Part shown: positions 19,572 to 28,652 of the stretch, piece by piece
Position numbering within the stretch: the stretch's first letter is position 1
Layout of the letters: every line of letters begins with the position of its first letter
Assembly (NCBI RefSeq): GCF_024764775.1
Contig: NZ_JALIGC010000038.1
Span: 496,001-560,000, forward strand
Reading direction: 5' to 3'
Length of the DNA stretch: 64,000 nt
Source: Scandinavium manionii
GTDB taxonomy: Bacteria; Pseudomonadota; Gammaproteobacteria; Enterobacterales; Enterobacteriaceae
Program-made: the position numbers and the translations under genes
Notes under the pieces: model-generated
The model's database searches: none
Told to the model about the DNA's origin: nothing
What the model saw: the letters and a program-made list of their open reading frames with translations, nothing else

Positions 19572-20288
19572 TCAGTACTCGGAGTTGACGATAACTTCTT
19601 CCCCGTACGCCCCGGCATTTGGCAACGGTTTGTAGGTGGAGTTTGACGCGCGTAATACGCGGATACCACGCGCACCAATGTCATGGGCGGCGGTAATGTC
19701 ATTGTCGGAATCACCGTAGAAGACTTTGATTTTCTTGTCTTTCAGCCACTGAACCTTGGTGTTTTGCCCAGCTTTGTCCCCGGCAAAAATAACCGGGTTC
19801 ATGTTCGCAGCCGGGATCAGGAAATCATCCTGCAGCGTTTTGCTGACGGTTTCTGTTTTGGTCTGGCTGCGGCCAGTGACGAAATAGATACTGTCGCCGC
19901 GTTTGACGTGCATGGCAATCAACGCATGCGCCACTTCTTTCGGGATGCTGAAATCATCCCAGCCGTTGTTCATCTTTTCCCAGAATTCCGGGTTCTTCAG
20001 GTAGTCTTCACTGTCAGGGGAAAAGGTCTTTTTACCACGCCAGAAGCCCGGGCTTGAGAACAGCACGGTATCATCAATATCAAATCCGACGGACATGGGA
20101 GCCCGGCCCAGCAGACTGTTTTCAATCTGCGCCACGGAAACCCAGTGAATCGGCGCCTGTTCGGCGAGTTTCGCGACATTTGTACCAATATAGAGCGGAG
20201 ATGGCGACGACGCATGAGCGTCAACAACAGTGCTGTTTATCGTAAACAACAAGCAGATAGCGCTGAGCGCTAATGAAACCTTGCGCAT
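19572..20288 (-). CDS. aphA: Class B acid phosphatase AphA
   Basis: This periplasmic, magnesium-dependent nonspecific phosphatase/phosphotransferase removes phosphate from nucleotides and other esters. The 238 residues begin with a signal peptide (MRKVSLALSAICLLFTINST, cut near VVDA/HASS). The HAD-type nucleophile motif FDIDDTVLFSS lies near residue 70 and GDSDNDITAA near residue 190. The start at 20288 was chosen by E. coli alignment and AGGGAT upstream; the frame stays open to 20483 without homology. It is monocistronic with its own terminator. Confidence 0.96.
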   Translation of the reverse strand: MRKVSLALSAICLLFTINSTVVDAHASSPSPLYIGTNVAKLAEQAPIHWVSVAQIENSLLGRAPMSVGFDIDDTVLFSSPGFWRGKKTFSPDSEDYLKNPEFWEKMNNGWDDFSIPKEVAHALIAMHVKRGDSIYFVTGRSQTKTETVSKTLQDDFLIPAANMNPVIFAGDKAGQNTKVQWLKDKKIKVFYGDSDNDITAAHDIGARGIRVLRASNSTYKPLPNAGAYGEEVIVNSEY

Positions 20289-20455
20289 ATTTATCCCTAA
20301 AAATCCGACTGTTATCGTTAAAAAGCGAATGGAAAGACAAAAAAGCATTCTGACCATAACTGCGAAAGGTAATGAAGGAAAGGAATATCTGGGAGGAATG
20401 TCATAGAAAAAGGTGATGATCACACTCACGAAAAAACTCGCCCAACAGGGTGAGA

Positions 20456-20485
20456 TTTGGCTCTCCCGCAACGAGAGAGCCAAAA
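20456..20485 (-). terminator. Hairpin after tyrB
   Basis: TTTGGCTCTC and GAGAGCCAAA form a 10-pair stem 13 bases beyond the tyrB stop. The U tract on the minus strand is poor, so termination strength is uncertain. Confidence 0.6.
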
Positions 20486-20497
20486 GTAAGTGGGTAC

Positions 20498-21691
20498 TTA
20501 CATTACTGCGGAAAATGCCTGCGCCACGCGCTGCACGTTACGGGAATTAAGGCCCGCCACGCACATACGGCCGCTGGCGATCAGGTATACGCCAAACTCT
20601 TCGCGCAAACGCTCAACCTGAGCGGCGCTCAGCCCTGTATAGCTGAACATGCCGCGTTGTTGCAGCAGGTAGTCAAAATTACCGTCCGGCATCTCCTGCT
20701 TCAGCACGTTGACCAGCGCCTGACGCATCTCCAGGATACGGGTACGCATGGCTTCAACTTCGGCCAGCCACGAAGCTTTCAGCTCAGCGCTGTTCAGCAC
20801 GGCCGACACCACCTGCGCACCGAAATTCGGTGGGCTGGAGTAGTTACGGCGTACGGTCGCTTTCAGCTGGCCCAGCACGCGCCCTGCGGTTTCGCTGTCT
20901 TCACAGACTACGGACAGGCCACCAACGCGCTCGCCGTACAGCGAGAAAATCTTGGAAAATGAGTTGCTGACCAGCACCGGCAAGCCCGCACTCGCAATAG
21001 TGCGGATAGCGTACGCATCTTCTTCCATGCCAGCGCCAAAGCCCTGATAGGCGATGTCGAGGAACGGGATCAGGTTTCGTGCTTTCAGCACTTCCGTTAC
21101 TGCATCCCACTGGGCGTTGGTGAGGTCAGCTCCGGTTGGGTTGTGGCAGCACGGATGCAGCAGCACGATGTCTTTTTCAGGCAGCGAATTCAGTTTTTCG
21201 AGCAGCGCCTCGAAACGCACGCCGTTGGTCTGATTATCAAACCAAGGGTAAGTACTTACTTCGAAGCCAGCCCCTTCAAATATGGCGATGTGGTTTTCCC
21301 AGGTCGGGTCACTGACCCACACCTTTGAAGCCGGGAAGTAGTATTTCAGGAAATCGGCACCGACTTTCAGCGCACCTGAACCGCCCAGCGTCTGGATGGT
21401 CGCCACGCGTTTTTGTTGCAGAACCGGATGGTCAGCCCCAAACAGCAGCGGCGCAATCCCGTTACGGTAAGCGTTTAACCCTTCCATCGGCAAGTACACC
21501 GACGCACCGTGCGGCTGCGCATTCAGCTGCACTTCGGCTTCGGCAACCGCTTGTAATTGCGGGATAATCCCATCTTCGTTGTAATAAAGGCCGATGCTGA
21601 GATTCACTTTGTCACTACGGGGATCTTCTTTGAATTTTTCCATCAGCGAAAGGATGGGATCGCCAGCGTAGGCGTCAACGTTCTGAAACAC
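20498..21691 (-). CDS. tyrB: Aromatic-amino-acid aminotransferase TyrB
   Basis: This PLP enzyme carries out the last step of tyrosine and phenylalanine synthesis and also makes leucine and aspartate. The 397 residues equal the E. coli length. The PLP lysine is in SNSFSKIFSLYGERVGG (near residue 247). Substrate-binding HPCCHNPTGADLT near residue 180 and a C-terminal GRMCVAGLN with the carboxylate-binding arginine are present. In E. coli it is repressed by TyrR with tyrosine; I did not find a clear TyrR box in the 137-base leader. That leader includes a short CCCTCCCC/GAGGGTG hairpin-like stretch near 21797. Confidence 0.96.
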   Translation of the reverse strand: MFQNVDAYAGDPILSLMEKFKEDPRSDKVNLSIGLYYNEDGIIPQLQAVAEAEVQLNAQPHGASVYLPMEGLNAYRNGIAPLLFGADHPVLQQKRVATIQTLGGSGALKVGADFLKYYFPASKVWVSDPTWENHIAIFEGAGFEVSTYPWFDNQTNGVRFEALLEKLNSLPEKDIVLLHPCCHNPTGADLTNAQWDAVTEVLKARNLIPFLDIAYQGFGAGMEEDAYAIRTIASAGLPVLVSNSFSKIFSLYGERVGGLSVVCEDSETAGRVLGQLKATVRRNYSSPPNFGAQVVSAVLNSAELKASWLAEVEAMRTRILEMRQALVNVLKQEMPDGNFDYLLQQRGMFSYTGLSAAQVERLREEFGVYLIASGRMCVAGLNSRNVQRVAQAFSAVM

Positions 21692-21828
21692 GCGATGATT
21701 CTCCAGATGTCATACAGGGCAGGGATAAACACAATAAACCGGATACGTGGGAAGATCGAGGGGATGTTAAGGGAAAGCAAACAGAGGCGTTCACCCTCCC
21801 CACAGCGAAGAGGGTGAAATCAGGCATT

Positions 21829-22908
21829 TCAGTCGAGGTATTTCATCGCAACCCGTGAAGTCAGGCGCGTGATAAGTTCGTAAGCACTCACTTTTGTTAT
21901 TTCAGCAATGCGCTCAACCGGCAGCCCTTCGCCCCACAAAATGACCGGATCACCGGCTTTATCGGTGGATTCAGGGCCCAAATCGATGCAAATCATGTCC
22001 ATCGCCACGCGACCGACAATCTTAACTTCCCGACCGTTCACCAGCACCGGCGTTCCGGATGGCGCGGCGCGCGGATAACCGTCACCGTAACCCATGGCAA
22101 CCACCCCGAGCCGGGTATCGCGCTCGCTCGACCAGGTACCGCCGTAGCCCACCGGTTCACCCGCTTTGTGCTCGCGCACGGCAATCAGGTTAGACGTCAG
22201 CGACATCACCGGTTTGAAGCCGAATTCGTCGGCCCAGGGTTTGTTCTCGAGTGGCGATACGCCGTACAGGATGATCCCCGGACGCACCCAGTCAAAATGC
22301 GACTGTGGCCACAGCAGAATCCCACCGGACGCGGCAATTGACCGCTGCCCCGGCTTGCCTTCGGTGAAGGTCAGAAAAATATCGAGCTGTTTTTCGGTCG
22401 CACCGCATTCTGGCTCGTCCGCACGGGCAAAGTGGCTGACCACATTCACCGGCTGGCGCACATTTTTGCACTGGCTCAGACGCTGATAAAACGAATTCGC
22501 TTCTTCCGGGCGCACGCCCAGGCGGTGCATACCGGTATCCAGCTTCATCCAGACGGTGACCGGCTCAGGCAAATCAGCCTGCTCCAGCGCTTCCAGCTGT
22601 TCGGGATTGTGCACCGCTGTGTGGAAACCCTGAGCAGAAATCAGCGGCAGATCGCTGGCATTGAAAAAACCTTCCAGCAGCAGAACTGGCTGGGTAATGC
22701 CGCCCTCGCGCAGGTGCAGGGCCTCTTCCAGGCGGGCGACGCCAAAGGCATCGGCGTCGGGGAGCGTTCGCGCGGTCTCCAGAAGACCGTGTCCGTAAGC
22801 GTTCGCTTTCACGACCGCAACGAGCTTACTGGCAGGCGCCAGTTCGCGCAGGCGTTGCAGATTGTGTCGCAGAGCGCGGCGGTTAATCACAACAGTTGCC
22901 GCTTGCAT
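21829..22908 (-). CDS. alr: Alanine racemase, biosynthetic
   Basis: This PLP-dependent enzyme makes D-alanine for peptidoglycan. The 359 residues equal E. coli Alr. The PLP lysine is in VAVVKANAYGHGL (Lys34), and the second catalytic tyrosine is in the VMSLTSNLIAVR...YGGTW region. GYGDGYPRA and VGRVAMDMICIDLG are typical. It follows dnaB by 16 bases on the same strand, so the two are probably co-transcribed. Confidence 0.96.
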   Translation of the reverse strand: MQAATVVINRRALRHNLQRLRELAPASKLVAVVKANAYGHGLLETARTLPDADAFGVARLEEALHLREGGITQPVLLLEGFFNASDLPLISAQGFHTAVHNPEQLEALEQADLPEPVTVWMKLDTGMHRLGVRPEEANSFYQRLSQCKNVRQPVNVVSHFARADEPECGATEKQLDIFLTFTEGKPGQRSIAASGGILLWPQSHFDWVRPGIILYGVSPLENKPWADEFGFKPVMSLTSNLIAVREHKAGEPVGYGGTWSSERDTRLGVVAMGYGDGYPRAAPSGTPVLVNGREVKIVGRVAMDMICIDLGPESTDKAGDPVILWGEGLPVERIAEITKVSAYELITRLTSRVAMKYLD

Positions 22909-22924
22909 GTGAATTCCTTAGATA

Positions 22925-24340
22925 TCACTCATCATCATATTGTGGCCCGGCGTAGTTATCAAAACGCGACCATTGTCCGTTAAACGTCAGGCGAACGGTA
23001 CCGATCGGGCCGTTACGCTGTTTACCCAGAATGATTTCGGCGATGCCTTTCAGGTCGCTGTTCTCGTGATAAACCTCATCACGGTAGATGAACATGATTA
23101 AGTCGGCATCCTGCTCGATGGAGCCGGATTCACGCAGGTCGGAGTTGACCGGACGCTTATCGGCACGCTGCTCCAGGGAACGGTTAAGCTGAGACAGTGC
23201 CACCACCGGCACATGAAGCTCTTTTGCTAACGCCTTGAGGGAGCGTGAAATTTCGGCAATTTCCAGGGTACGGTTGTCCGACAACGACGGAACGCGCATC
23301 AGCTGCAGGTAGTCGATCATGATCAGGCCAATGCCGCCATGTTCGCGAGCGATACGGCGCGCGCGGGAGCGTACTTCCGTCGGCGTCAGGCCGGAGGAAT
23401 CATCGATGTAGATATTACGTTTTTCGAGCAGAATGCCCATAGTGCCTGAAATCCGCGCCCAGTCTTCATCATCAAGCTGACCGGTACGAATACGAGTCTG
23501 GTCGACGCGTGACAGCGACGCCAGGCAACGCATCATAATCTGTTCGGAGGGCATTTCGAGACTGAAGATAAGTACCGGCTTATCCTGCAACATCGCCGCG
23601 TTTTCGACGAGGTTCATCGCAAATGTCGTTTTACCCATCGACGGACGCGCCGCGACGATAATCAAATCCGATGGCTGCAAACCGGCGGTCTTTTTATTCA
23701 GATCGTCATAACCGGTGTTCACGCCCGTCACGCCATCGTGTGGCTGCTGGAAAAGCTGCTCGATACGCGCCACGGTGGCGTCGAGCACGTCGGCGATATT
23801 TTTCGGGCCTTCGTCTTTATTGGCGCGGCTTTCGGCGATTTTGAATACCCGGCTTTCGGCCAAATCCAGCAGGTCTTCACTGGTGCGGCCCTGGGGATCA
23901 AAACCGGCTTCGGCGATTTCATTCGCCACCGAGATCATGTCACGCACAACCGCACGTTCGCGCACGATATCCGCATAAGCGCTGATGTTCGCCGCACTTG
24001 GCGTATTTTTCGACAGTTCAGCCAGATAGGCGAACCCGCCGCAGGTATCCAGTTGCCCTTCCCGCTCAAGCGACTCCGCGAGCGTAATCAGGTCAATCGG
24101 GCTGCCTTTTTCCTGCAAACGCGCCATTTCGGTAAAAATATGGCGGTGCGGGCGAGTGTAAAAATCCTCTGCTACGACGCGTTCGGCGACGTCATCCCAG
24201 CGTTGGTTATCCAGCATTAAACCGCCCAACACCGACTGTTCCGCTTCAATCGAGTGCGGGGGTACTTTCAGCCCGGAGACCATTGGATCGCGGTCACGTG
24301 GCTCAGTCTGTTGTTTGTTGAAGGGTTTATTTCCTGCCAT
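22925..24340 (-). CDS. dnaB: Replicative DNA helicase DnaB
   Basis: This hexameric 5'-3' helicase of the replication fork is 471 residues long, as in E. coli. The N-terminal helical domain (about 25-170) binds primase, and a linker leads to the RecA-like ATPase domain. Walker A is ARPSMGKTTFAMN near residue 230, Walker B LIMIDYLQLMR near 340, followed by DLRESGSIEQDAD. No intein or insertion is present. It lies upstream of alr and is divergent from qorA (91-base gap). Confidence 0.98.
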   Translation of the reverse strand: MAGNKPFNKQQTEPRDRDPMVSGLKVPPHSIEAEQSVLGGLMLDNQRWDDVAERVVAEDFYTRPHRHIFTEMARLQEKGSPIDLITLAESLEREGQLDTCGGFAYLAELSKNTPSAANISAYADIVRERAVVRDMISVANEIAEAGFDPQGRTSEDLLDLAESRVFKIAESRANKDEGPKNIADVLDATVARIEQLFQQPHDGVTGVNTGYDDLNKKTAGLQPSDLIIVAARPSMGKTTFAMNLVENAAMLQDKPVLIFSLEMPSEQIMMRCLASLSRVDQTRIRTGQLDDEDWARISGTMGILLEKRNIYIDDSSGLTPTEVRSRARRIAREHGGIGLIMIDYLQLMRVPSLSDNRTLEIAEISRSLKALAKELHVPVVALSQLNRSLEQRADKRPVNSDLRESGSIEQDADLIMFIYRDEVYHENSDLKGIAEIILGKQRNGPIGTVRLTFNGQWSRFDNYAGPQYDDE

Positions 24341-24431
24341 AGTGAATGGAGTTACCGGGTTAAAGAGTGGGTCGTAAGATTATCATATCTGATGTCTGAT
24401 GCCCCTACTAAACGATATGTACGGAGGATGC

Positions 24432-25415
24432 ATGGCAACGCGAATAGAATTTCATCAGCACGGTGGGCCTGACGTACTCAACGCCGTGGAATTTACCCCA
24501 GTGGATCCAAAAGAGAACGAGATCCAGGTGGAAAATAAGGCCATCGGCATTAACTATATCGATACCTATATCCGCAGCGGGCTGTATCCGCCGCCCTCTT
24601 TGCCAAGCGGTCTGGGAACGGAAGGCGCAGGTGTGGTTAGCAAAATCGGCAGCGGCGTGAGGCACATTAAAGTGGGTGACCGCGTGGTCTACGCACAGTC
24701 ATCGCTCGGCGCTTACAGCTCGGTCCACAACGTGCCTGCCGATAAAGCCGCCATTCTGCCCGCCGCAATTTCCTATGAGCAAGCCGCCGCCTCTTTCCTC
24801 AAAGGGCTGACGGTGTTCTACCTGCTGCGTAAAACCTATGAAATAAAGCCGAACGAACCGTTCCTGTTCCACGCGGCGGCCGGGGGCGTGGGGCTGATCG
24901 CCTGCCAGTGGGCGAAAGCCTTGGGGGCTCAGCTAATTGGTACCGTGGGCTCGGCACAAAAGGCGCAGCGCGCGTTACAGGCTGGCGCCTGGCAGGTGAT
25001 TAACTATCGGGAAGAAAACCTGGTGGAGCGCGTTAAAGAGATAACGAACGGTAAAAAGCTGCGCGTGGTGTATGACTCGGTGGGAAAAGACACCTGGGAA
25101 GCATCGCTCGATTGCCTGCAGCGACGTGGGCTGATGGTCAGCTTTGGTAATTCCTCCGGCGCAGTCACCGGCGTAAATCTGGGTATTCTGAATCAGAAAG
25201 GCTCGCTGTTCGCCACCCGTCCTTCCCTTCAGGGTTACATCACCACCCGCGAAGAGTTAGAGGAAGCCAGCAATGAGCTGTTTTCGCTGATCGCCAGTGG
25301 CGTGATTAAAGTAGACGTGGCCGATAGCCAGAAATTTGCGTTGCACGATGCGCAAAAAGCGCATGAAACGCTGGAAAGCCGGGCAACACAAGGGTCGAGT
25401 TTGCTGCTACCGTAA
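24432..25415 (+). CDS. qorA: NADPH-dependent quinone oxidoreductase QorA
   Basis: This zeta-crystallin-type medium-chain reductase is 327 residues long, as in E. coli. The N-terminal GroES-like domain leads to a Rossmann fold with HAAAGGVGLIACQWAKALGAQ near residue 145, which binds NADPH. No zinc ligands are present, as expected for the family. The start at 24432 follows ACGGAGG; the frame is open to 24399 only as leader. An ERIC element and a terminator lie downstream. Confidence 0.95.
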   Translation: MATRIEFHQHGGPDVLNAVEFTPVDPKENEIQVENKAIGINYIDTYIRSGLYPPPSLPSGLGTEGAGVVSKIGSGVRHIKVGDRVVYAQSSLGAYSSVHNVPADKAAILPAAISYEQAAASFLKGLTVFYLLRKTYEIKPNEPFLFHAAAGGVGLIACQWAKALGAQLIGTVGSAQKAQRALQAGAWQVINYREENLVERVKEITNGKKLRVVYDSVGKDTWEASLDCLQRRGLMVSFGNSSGAVTGVNLGILNQKGSLFATRPSLQGYITTREELEEASNELFSLIASGVIKVDVADSQKFALHDAQKAHETLESRATQGSSLLLP

Positions 25416-25425
25416 TTCTCATTGC

Positions 25426-25551
25426 CCTCCTAAATAATTCAGGCTGCAGAAAGGCGGCAAATGAGCGAATCCCCGGGAGCTTACATAAGTAAGTGACTGG
25501 GGTGAGAGAATGCAGGCAACGCGTCTGCAGCTTGAAGTATGACGGAGGAGA
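25426..25551. repeat. ERIC element downstream of qorA
   Basis: About 126 bp carry the classical ERIC core GGGAGCTTACATAAGTAAGT followed by GACTGGGGTGAG. The ends are inverted (CTCCTAAATAATTCAGGCTGCAG against the reverse complement of CTGCAGCTTGAAGTATGACGGAG). It lies between the qorA stop and its terminator, so it would be transcribed into the qorA 3' end. Confidence 0.85.
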
Positions 25552-25559
25552 AATTATTA

Positions 25560-25586
25560 GGGCTTCCCTTGGGAAGCCCTTTTTTT
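25560..25586 (+). terminator. Terminator after qorA
   Basis: Stem GGGCTTCCC/GGGAAGCCC is followed by TTTTTTTA, beyond the ERIC element. Confidence 0.88.
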
Positions 25587-25702
25587 ATCGTTCACTGTAT
25601 GTAGGGTACAGCGCGATGAATTCGTTATCGCGCTAAGAATGACAGATTTATGACGTACTGCCTACTCTGCCTTTCTCAGGTTGTGACGCACACCGCAAAC
25701 CC

Positions 25703-25945
25703 TTAATAGCGCCAGCGATCGTCGCGGCGATACGCCGGGACTTTCGGCGTTTTGACCGCCCGGATAATCCACACCACGGCGACGGCAAGCAGCAGCCACG
25801 GCAACAATTTGATCATCAGGGCAAACAGACCACCGACGAACATCAGCGCGGTCGCGACCACTATCGCTGCCAGAATACCCAGTACGGAGACTCCGGTAAC
25901 CAGCAACATCACAAAGAATCCGATGATAAATAACAGTTCCAGCAT
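25703..25945 (-). CDS. pspG: Phage shock protein G
   Basis: PspG is an 80-residue inner-membrane member of the phage-shock response that protects the proton-motive force. Two or three hydrophobic helices fill residues 1-65, and the tail ends YRRDDRWRY, nearly as in E. coli. The start at 25945 (MLELLFIIGF) follows AAGGGGAAAAGCC. A sigma-54-type promoter lies 40 bases upstream, as expected for a PspF/RpoN-controlled gene. The gap to qorA contains no other gene. Confidence 0.95.
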   Translation of the reverse strand: MLELLFIIGFFVMLLVTGVSVLGILAAIVVATALMFVGGLFALMIKLLPWLLLAVAVVWIIRAVKTPKVPAYRRDDRWRY

Positions 25946-25985
25946 GGCTTTTCCCCTTAAAAAATAACCTACTGCCTTTACCATT

Positions 25986-26000
25986 ACAAAAATCATGCCA
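25986..26000 (-). promoter_or_regulatory. Sigma-54 promoter of pspG
   Basis: On the minus strand the sequence reads TGGCATGATTTTTGT: GG and TTG elements at -24/-12 spacing, close to consensus TGGCAC-N5-TTGC. It lies about 40 bases before the start codon. Confidence 0.75.
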
Positions 26001-26028
26001 AAACATATTTCATTGATTTAAAACGAAA

Positions 26029-26054
26029 ACGCCCCGCAGAACTCTGCGAGGCGT
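26029..26054 (-). terminator. Terminator after dusA
   Basis: On the minus strand ACGCCTCGCAGA...TCTGCGGGGCGT is followed by TTTCGTTTT. It stands 31 bases beyond the dusA stop. Confidence 0.8.
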
Positions 26055-26084
26055 GGTCAATCAGACTAACTTTTAGCGTATTTC

Positions 26085-27083
26085 TTAACGCTTATTCGCC
26101 ACCAGCTGGAGTGCCTGTTCGAGCACGTCGATATTGGCACCCGCTTTATGTGCGTTTTCACTGAGGTAGCGACGCCACTGGCGTGCACCCGGAATGCCCT
26201 GGAACAGGCCGAGCATGTGACGTGTCACGTGACCAAGATAAGTGCCGTTGCTCAACTCACGTTCGATGTAAGGATACATGGCACGAACCACATCAACCGG
26301 ATCCGGATCGACGCCTTCAACGCCAAAAATCGCACGGTCGACCGACGCCAGAATACCCGGATTCTGATACGCCTCGCGGCCTACCATGACGCCGTCCATA
26401 TGCTGCAAATGCGCGTTAGCTTCGGCCAGCGATTTGATGCCGCCGTTAATCGACATCGTCAGGTGCGGAAAGTCGCGCTTGAGCTGATAAACGCGAGGAT
26501 AATCCAACGGGGGAATTTCACGGTTTTCTTTCGGGCTGAGGCCGGAAAGCCAGGCTTTACGCGCGTGGATGATGAACATCTCGCATTCGCCGTTACCGGA
26601 CACAGTGTTGATAAAGTCGCAGAGAAATTCGTAGCTGTCCTGGTCGTCAATGCCGATGCGGGTTTTGACCGTCACCGGAATCGACACCACGTCACGCATC
26701 GCTTTAACGCTGTCGGCAACCAGCTGGGCATTGCCCATCAGGCAGGCGCCAAACATGCCGTTCTGTACGCGGTCAGACGGACAGCCGACGTTGAGGTTAA
26801 TTTCGTCGTAGCCGCGTTCTTCTGCAAGCTTCGCGCAATGCGCCAGTGCAGCCGGATCGCTACCGCCCAGCTGCAGAGCCAGCGGATGTTCATCCTCGCT
26901 GTACGCCAGGTAATCGCCTTTGCCGTGAATAATCGCCCCGGTGGTCACCATTTCGGTGTACAGCAGCGTGTGGCGGGACAACAGGCGCAGGAAGTAACGA
27001 CAATGCCTGTCCGTCCAGTCGAGCATCGGTGCGATGGAGAAACGGTGCGCAGGATAAGCGGAGGATTGTGTTTCTGGCAGCAT
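26085..27083 (-). CDS. dusA: tRNA-dihydrouridine(20/20a) synthase DusA
   Basis: This FMN/NADPH flavoenzyme reduces uridine 20/20a in the tRNA D-loop. The 332 residues contain the TIM barrel with NVGCPSDRVQNGMFGACLM near residue 98, where the cysteine is the catalytic acid. GGIKSLAEANAHL and VMVGREAYQNPG (about 215-245) form the phosphate-binding site. The C-terminal helical RNA-binding domain ends in LQLVANKR. The start at 27083 was kept because the N-terminus RFSIAPMLDWTDRH is close behind it. Confidence 0.96.
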   Translation of the reverse strand: MLPETQSSAYPAHRFSIAPMLDWTDRHCRYFLRLLSRHTLLYTEMVTTGAIIHGKGDYLAYSEDEHPLALQLGGSDPAALAHCAKLAEERGYDEINLNVGCPSDRVQNGMFGACLMGNAQLVADSVKAMRDVVSIPVTVKTRIGIDDQDSYEFLCDFINTVSGNGECEMFIIHARKAWLSGLSPKENREIPPLDYPRVYQLKRDFPHLTMSINGGIKSLAEANAHLQHMDGVMVGREAYQNPGILASVDRAIFGVEGVDPDPVDVVRAMYPYIERELSNGTYLGHVTRHMLGLFQGIPGARQWRRYLSENAHKAGANIDVLEQALQLVANKR

Positions 27084-27130
27084 GGCGAAGTATTGAGCAT
27101 CCGGTGGAAAATGGGGCGCTACTATAGCAC

Positions 27131-27160
27131 AAAGAAAAAGCGGAGGCGCATGGCCTCCGC
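27131..27160 (-). terminator. Terminator after the TraF-like gene
   Basis: On the minus strand the stem GCGGAGGC/GCCTCCGC with loop CATGC is followed by TTTTTCTTT. It lies 6 bases past the stop at 27166. Confidence 0.85.
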
Positions 27161-27165
27161 GATTG

Positions 27166-28476
27166 TCAGAATGTCAGGCCCAGCTGCACCCCCGCCCCCC
27201 AGGTTTCATCTTCGCCATACAGACCCATCAGGTCGACATGCACCGTGTTCAGTGGGGCGAAGCCCACACCGGCGGTGAAGATGTTGCTGTCGTTGCCTTT
27301 GACGTCAGCACGGTAACCCGCACGCACCGCCAGCCAGCTCAATGGCGTCACTTCCGCCCCGACGCCAACGTATTGCGAATCGTCTTCAGTTTTGAAGCCT
27401 TTGGTTTCCGTCAGGTCGCCGTCGGCGGTCAGCGTCAGTAAATCGGTATGCCACGCCACGCCCGCAGTCACCAACGGTCGGATTTGATACGTGTCTTTGT
27501 AGTTGGTGGTCACGCCGGTCGCGTTGTTCTTGATGCGCACGTCTTTGGTGTCGATATCGCGAGACATCAGGTTCTGCCCACTCAGGCCAACAGTCCAGTT
27601 TTCGCCAAAGTCCGCCGCGAGACCCGCATCGACGTTAAAGCCGGTATCGTCATTACGATACTTACTGTCCTTCCAGTCATCGCTGTGATAATTGTCGATA
27701 GACGTGGTGTAATTGTAGAGCCAGGTTTGTTGCAGTTTCGGTGTCACACCGAGCGACACCGGCACGCCGCCGATATCGAACTTACGCGCAATAGCGATGC
27801 CGTAATCGGACACAATCGCCGCTTTCCCCGACGCAGTGGAGTTCAGATTATTGGTTATCTGATCACTACCGTTCAGCACCGCATTGGCTGCCTGGGTGGC
27901 GGCAAACGCGTCAGAGTTCTGAATGTTGCGCAGGTAGTCGATATCGCTCTGATCGATGTTCGAACTGGCCCGAGCATGGGCGTAGGCTTTGGTAACGAAC
28001 GCAAGCGAGACCGCCGAGGTCGGCACGCTCACCGCGATCCCCGCGCCAGCATTTGCCCGCGCCGTTTTGCCACGCAGATCGTCCAGTTGCCCGGCCAGAT
28101 CCCCCGCCGCACTCTGGAACTGATTTAATGTACCGCCCGGATCCATCAGGATCCCTTGCGGCGTCAGGTTATCGAGTACGCTTTTGTAGTGGTCGATCTC
28201 ATTGCTGATATCATCTATTTGATCACGAAGATTGTCTTTGTCGGTAATCTGCGCTCCCACAGAGGGAATAACGACAGAGACATCATCATCCGGTTGTGAC
28301 TTCGCCAGCAGCGCGGGGTTAATCAGCACCGCACTCCCATAGTTCGCCGACGCCACGCCGGTTCCCCCCATTGCATCATTTCTTGCCTCTGACCACGTAT
28401 TGGCCGCTCCCGCCTGATTTGCCATAAACAGGGAGACAGCCGCAGACACCACAGAATATTTGATATTTTTTTTCAC
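27166..28476 (-). CDS. TraF-like (TraF_2) outer-membrane beta-barrel protein
   Basis: This 436-residue protein has a clear signal peptide (first 24 residues, ending NQAGA/ANTW). GGTGVASANYGSAVLINPALLA near residue 38 is typical of FadL/TraF_2-type outer-membrane proteins. A helical, coiled-coil-like stretch (about 78-140) and many alternating-residue strands follow, ending in a terminal aromatic (GVQLGLTF) as for BamA substrates. Relatives are often labelled conjugal transfer protein TraF, but no other transfer gene is near. A role as a channel or transporter is inferred. It is a single-gene unit between dusA and a cupin gene; K-12 lacks it here. Confidence 0.72.
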   Translation of the reverse strand: MKKNIKYSVVSAAVSLFMANQAGAANTWSEARNDAMGGTGVASANYGSAVLINPALLAKSQPDDDVSVVIPSVGAQITDKDNLRDQIDDISNEIDHYKSVLDNLTPQGILMDPGGTLNQFQSAAGDLAGQLDDLRGKTARANAGAGIAVSVPTSAVSLAFVTKAYAHARASSNIDQSDIDYLRNIQNSDAFAATQAANAVLNGSDQITNNLNSTASGKAAIVSDYGIAIARKFDIGGVPVSLGVTPKLQQTWLYNYTTSIDNYHSDDWKDSKYRNDDTGFNVDAGLAADFGENWTVGLSGQNLMSRDIDTKDVRIKNNATGVTTNYKDTYQIRPLVTAGVAWHTDLLTLTADGDLTETKGFKTEDDSQYVGVGAEVTPLSWLAVRAGYRADVKGNDSNIFTAGVGFAPLNTVHVDLMGLYGEDETWGAGVQLGLTF

Positions 28477-28652
28477 GATATGCTCGTTATTTGCAGATGA
28501 ACGTTAATCCCCTTTCAGTTATCCGCCGAAAAGGGTCGATCTATTGCTGTGAATAACGATGTAAAAAGCAGTCAATTAGGGTGATTTGAGTTAAGGGGCG
28601 CTGTGATAACGTTGGAATATGCGTCGCCCCTCACTATTTATAGAAGAGATTG

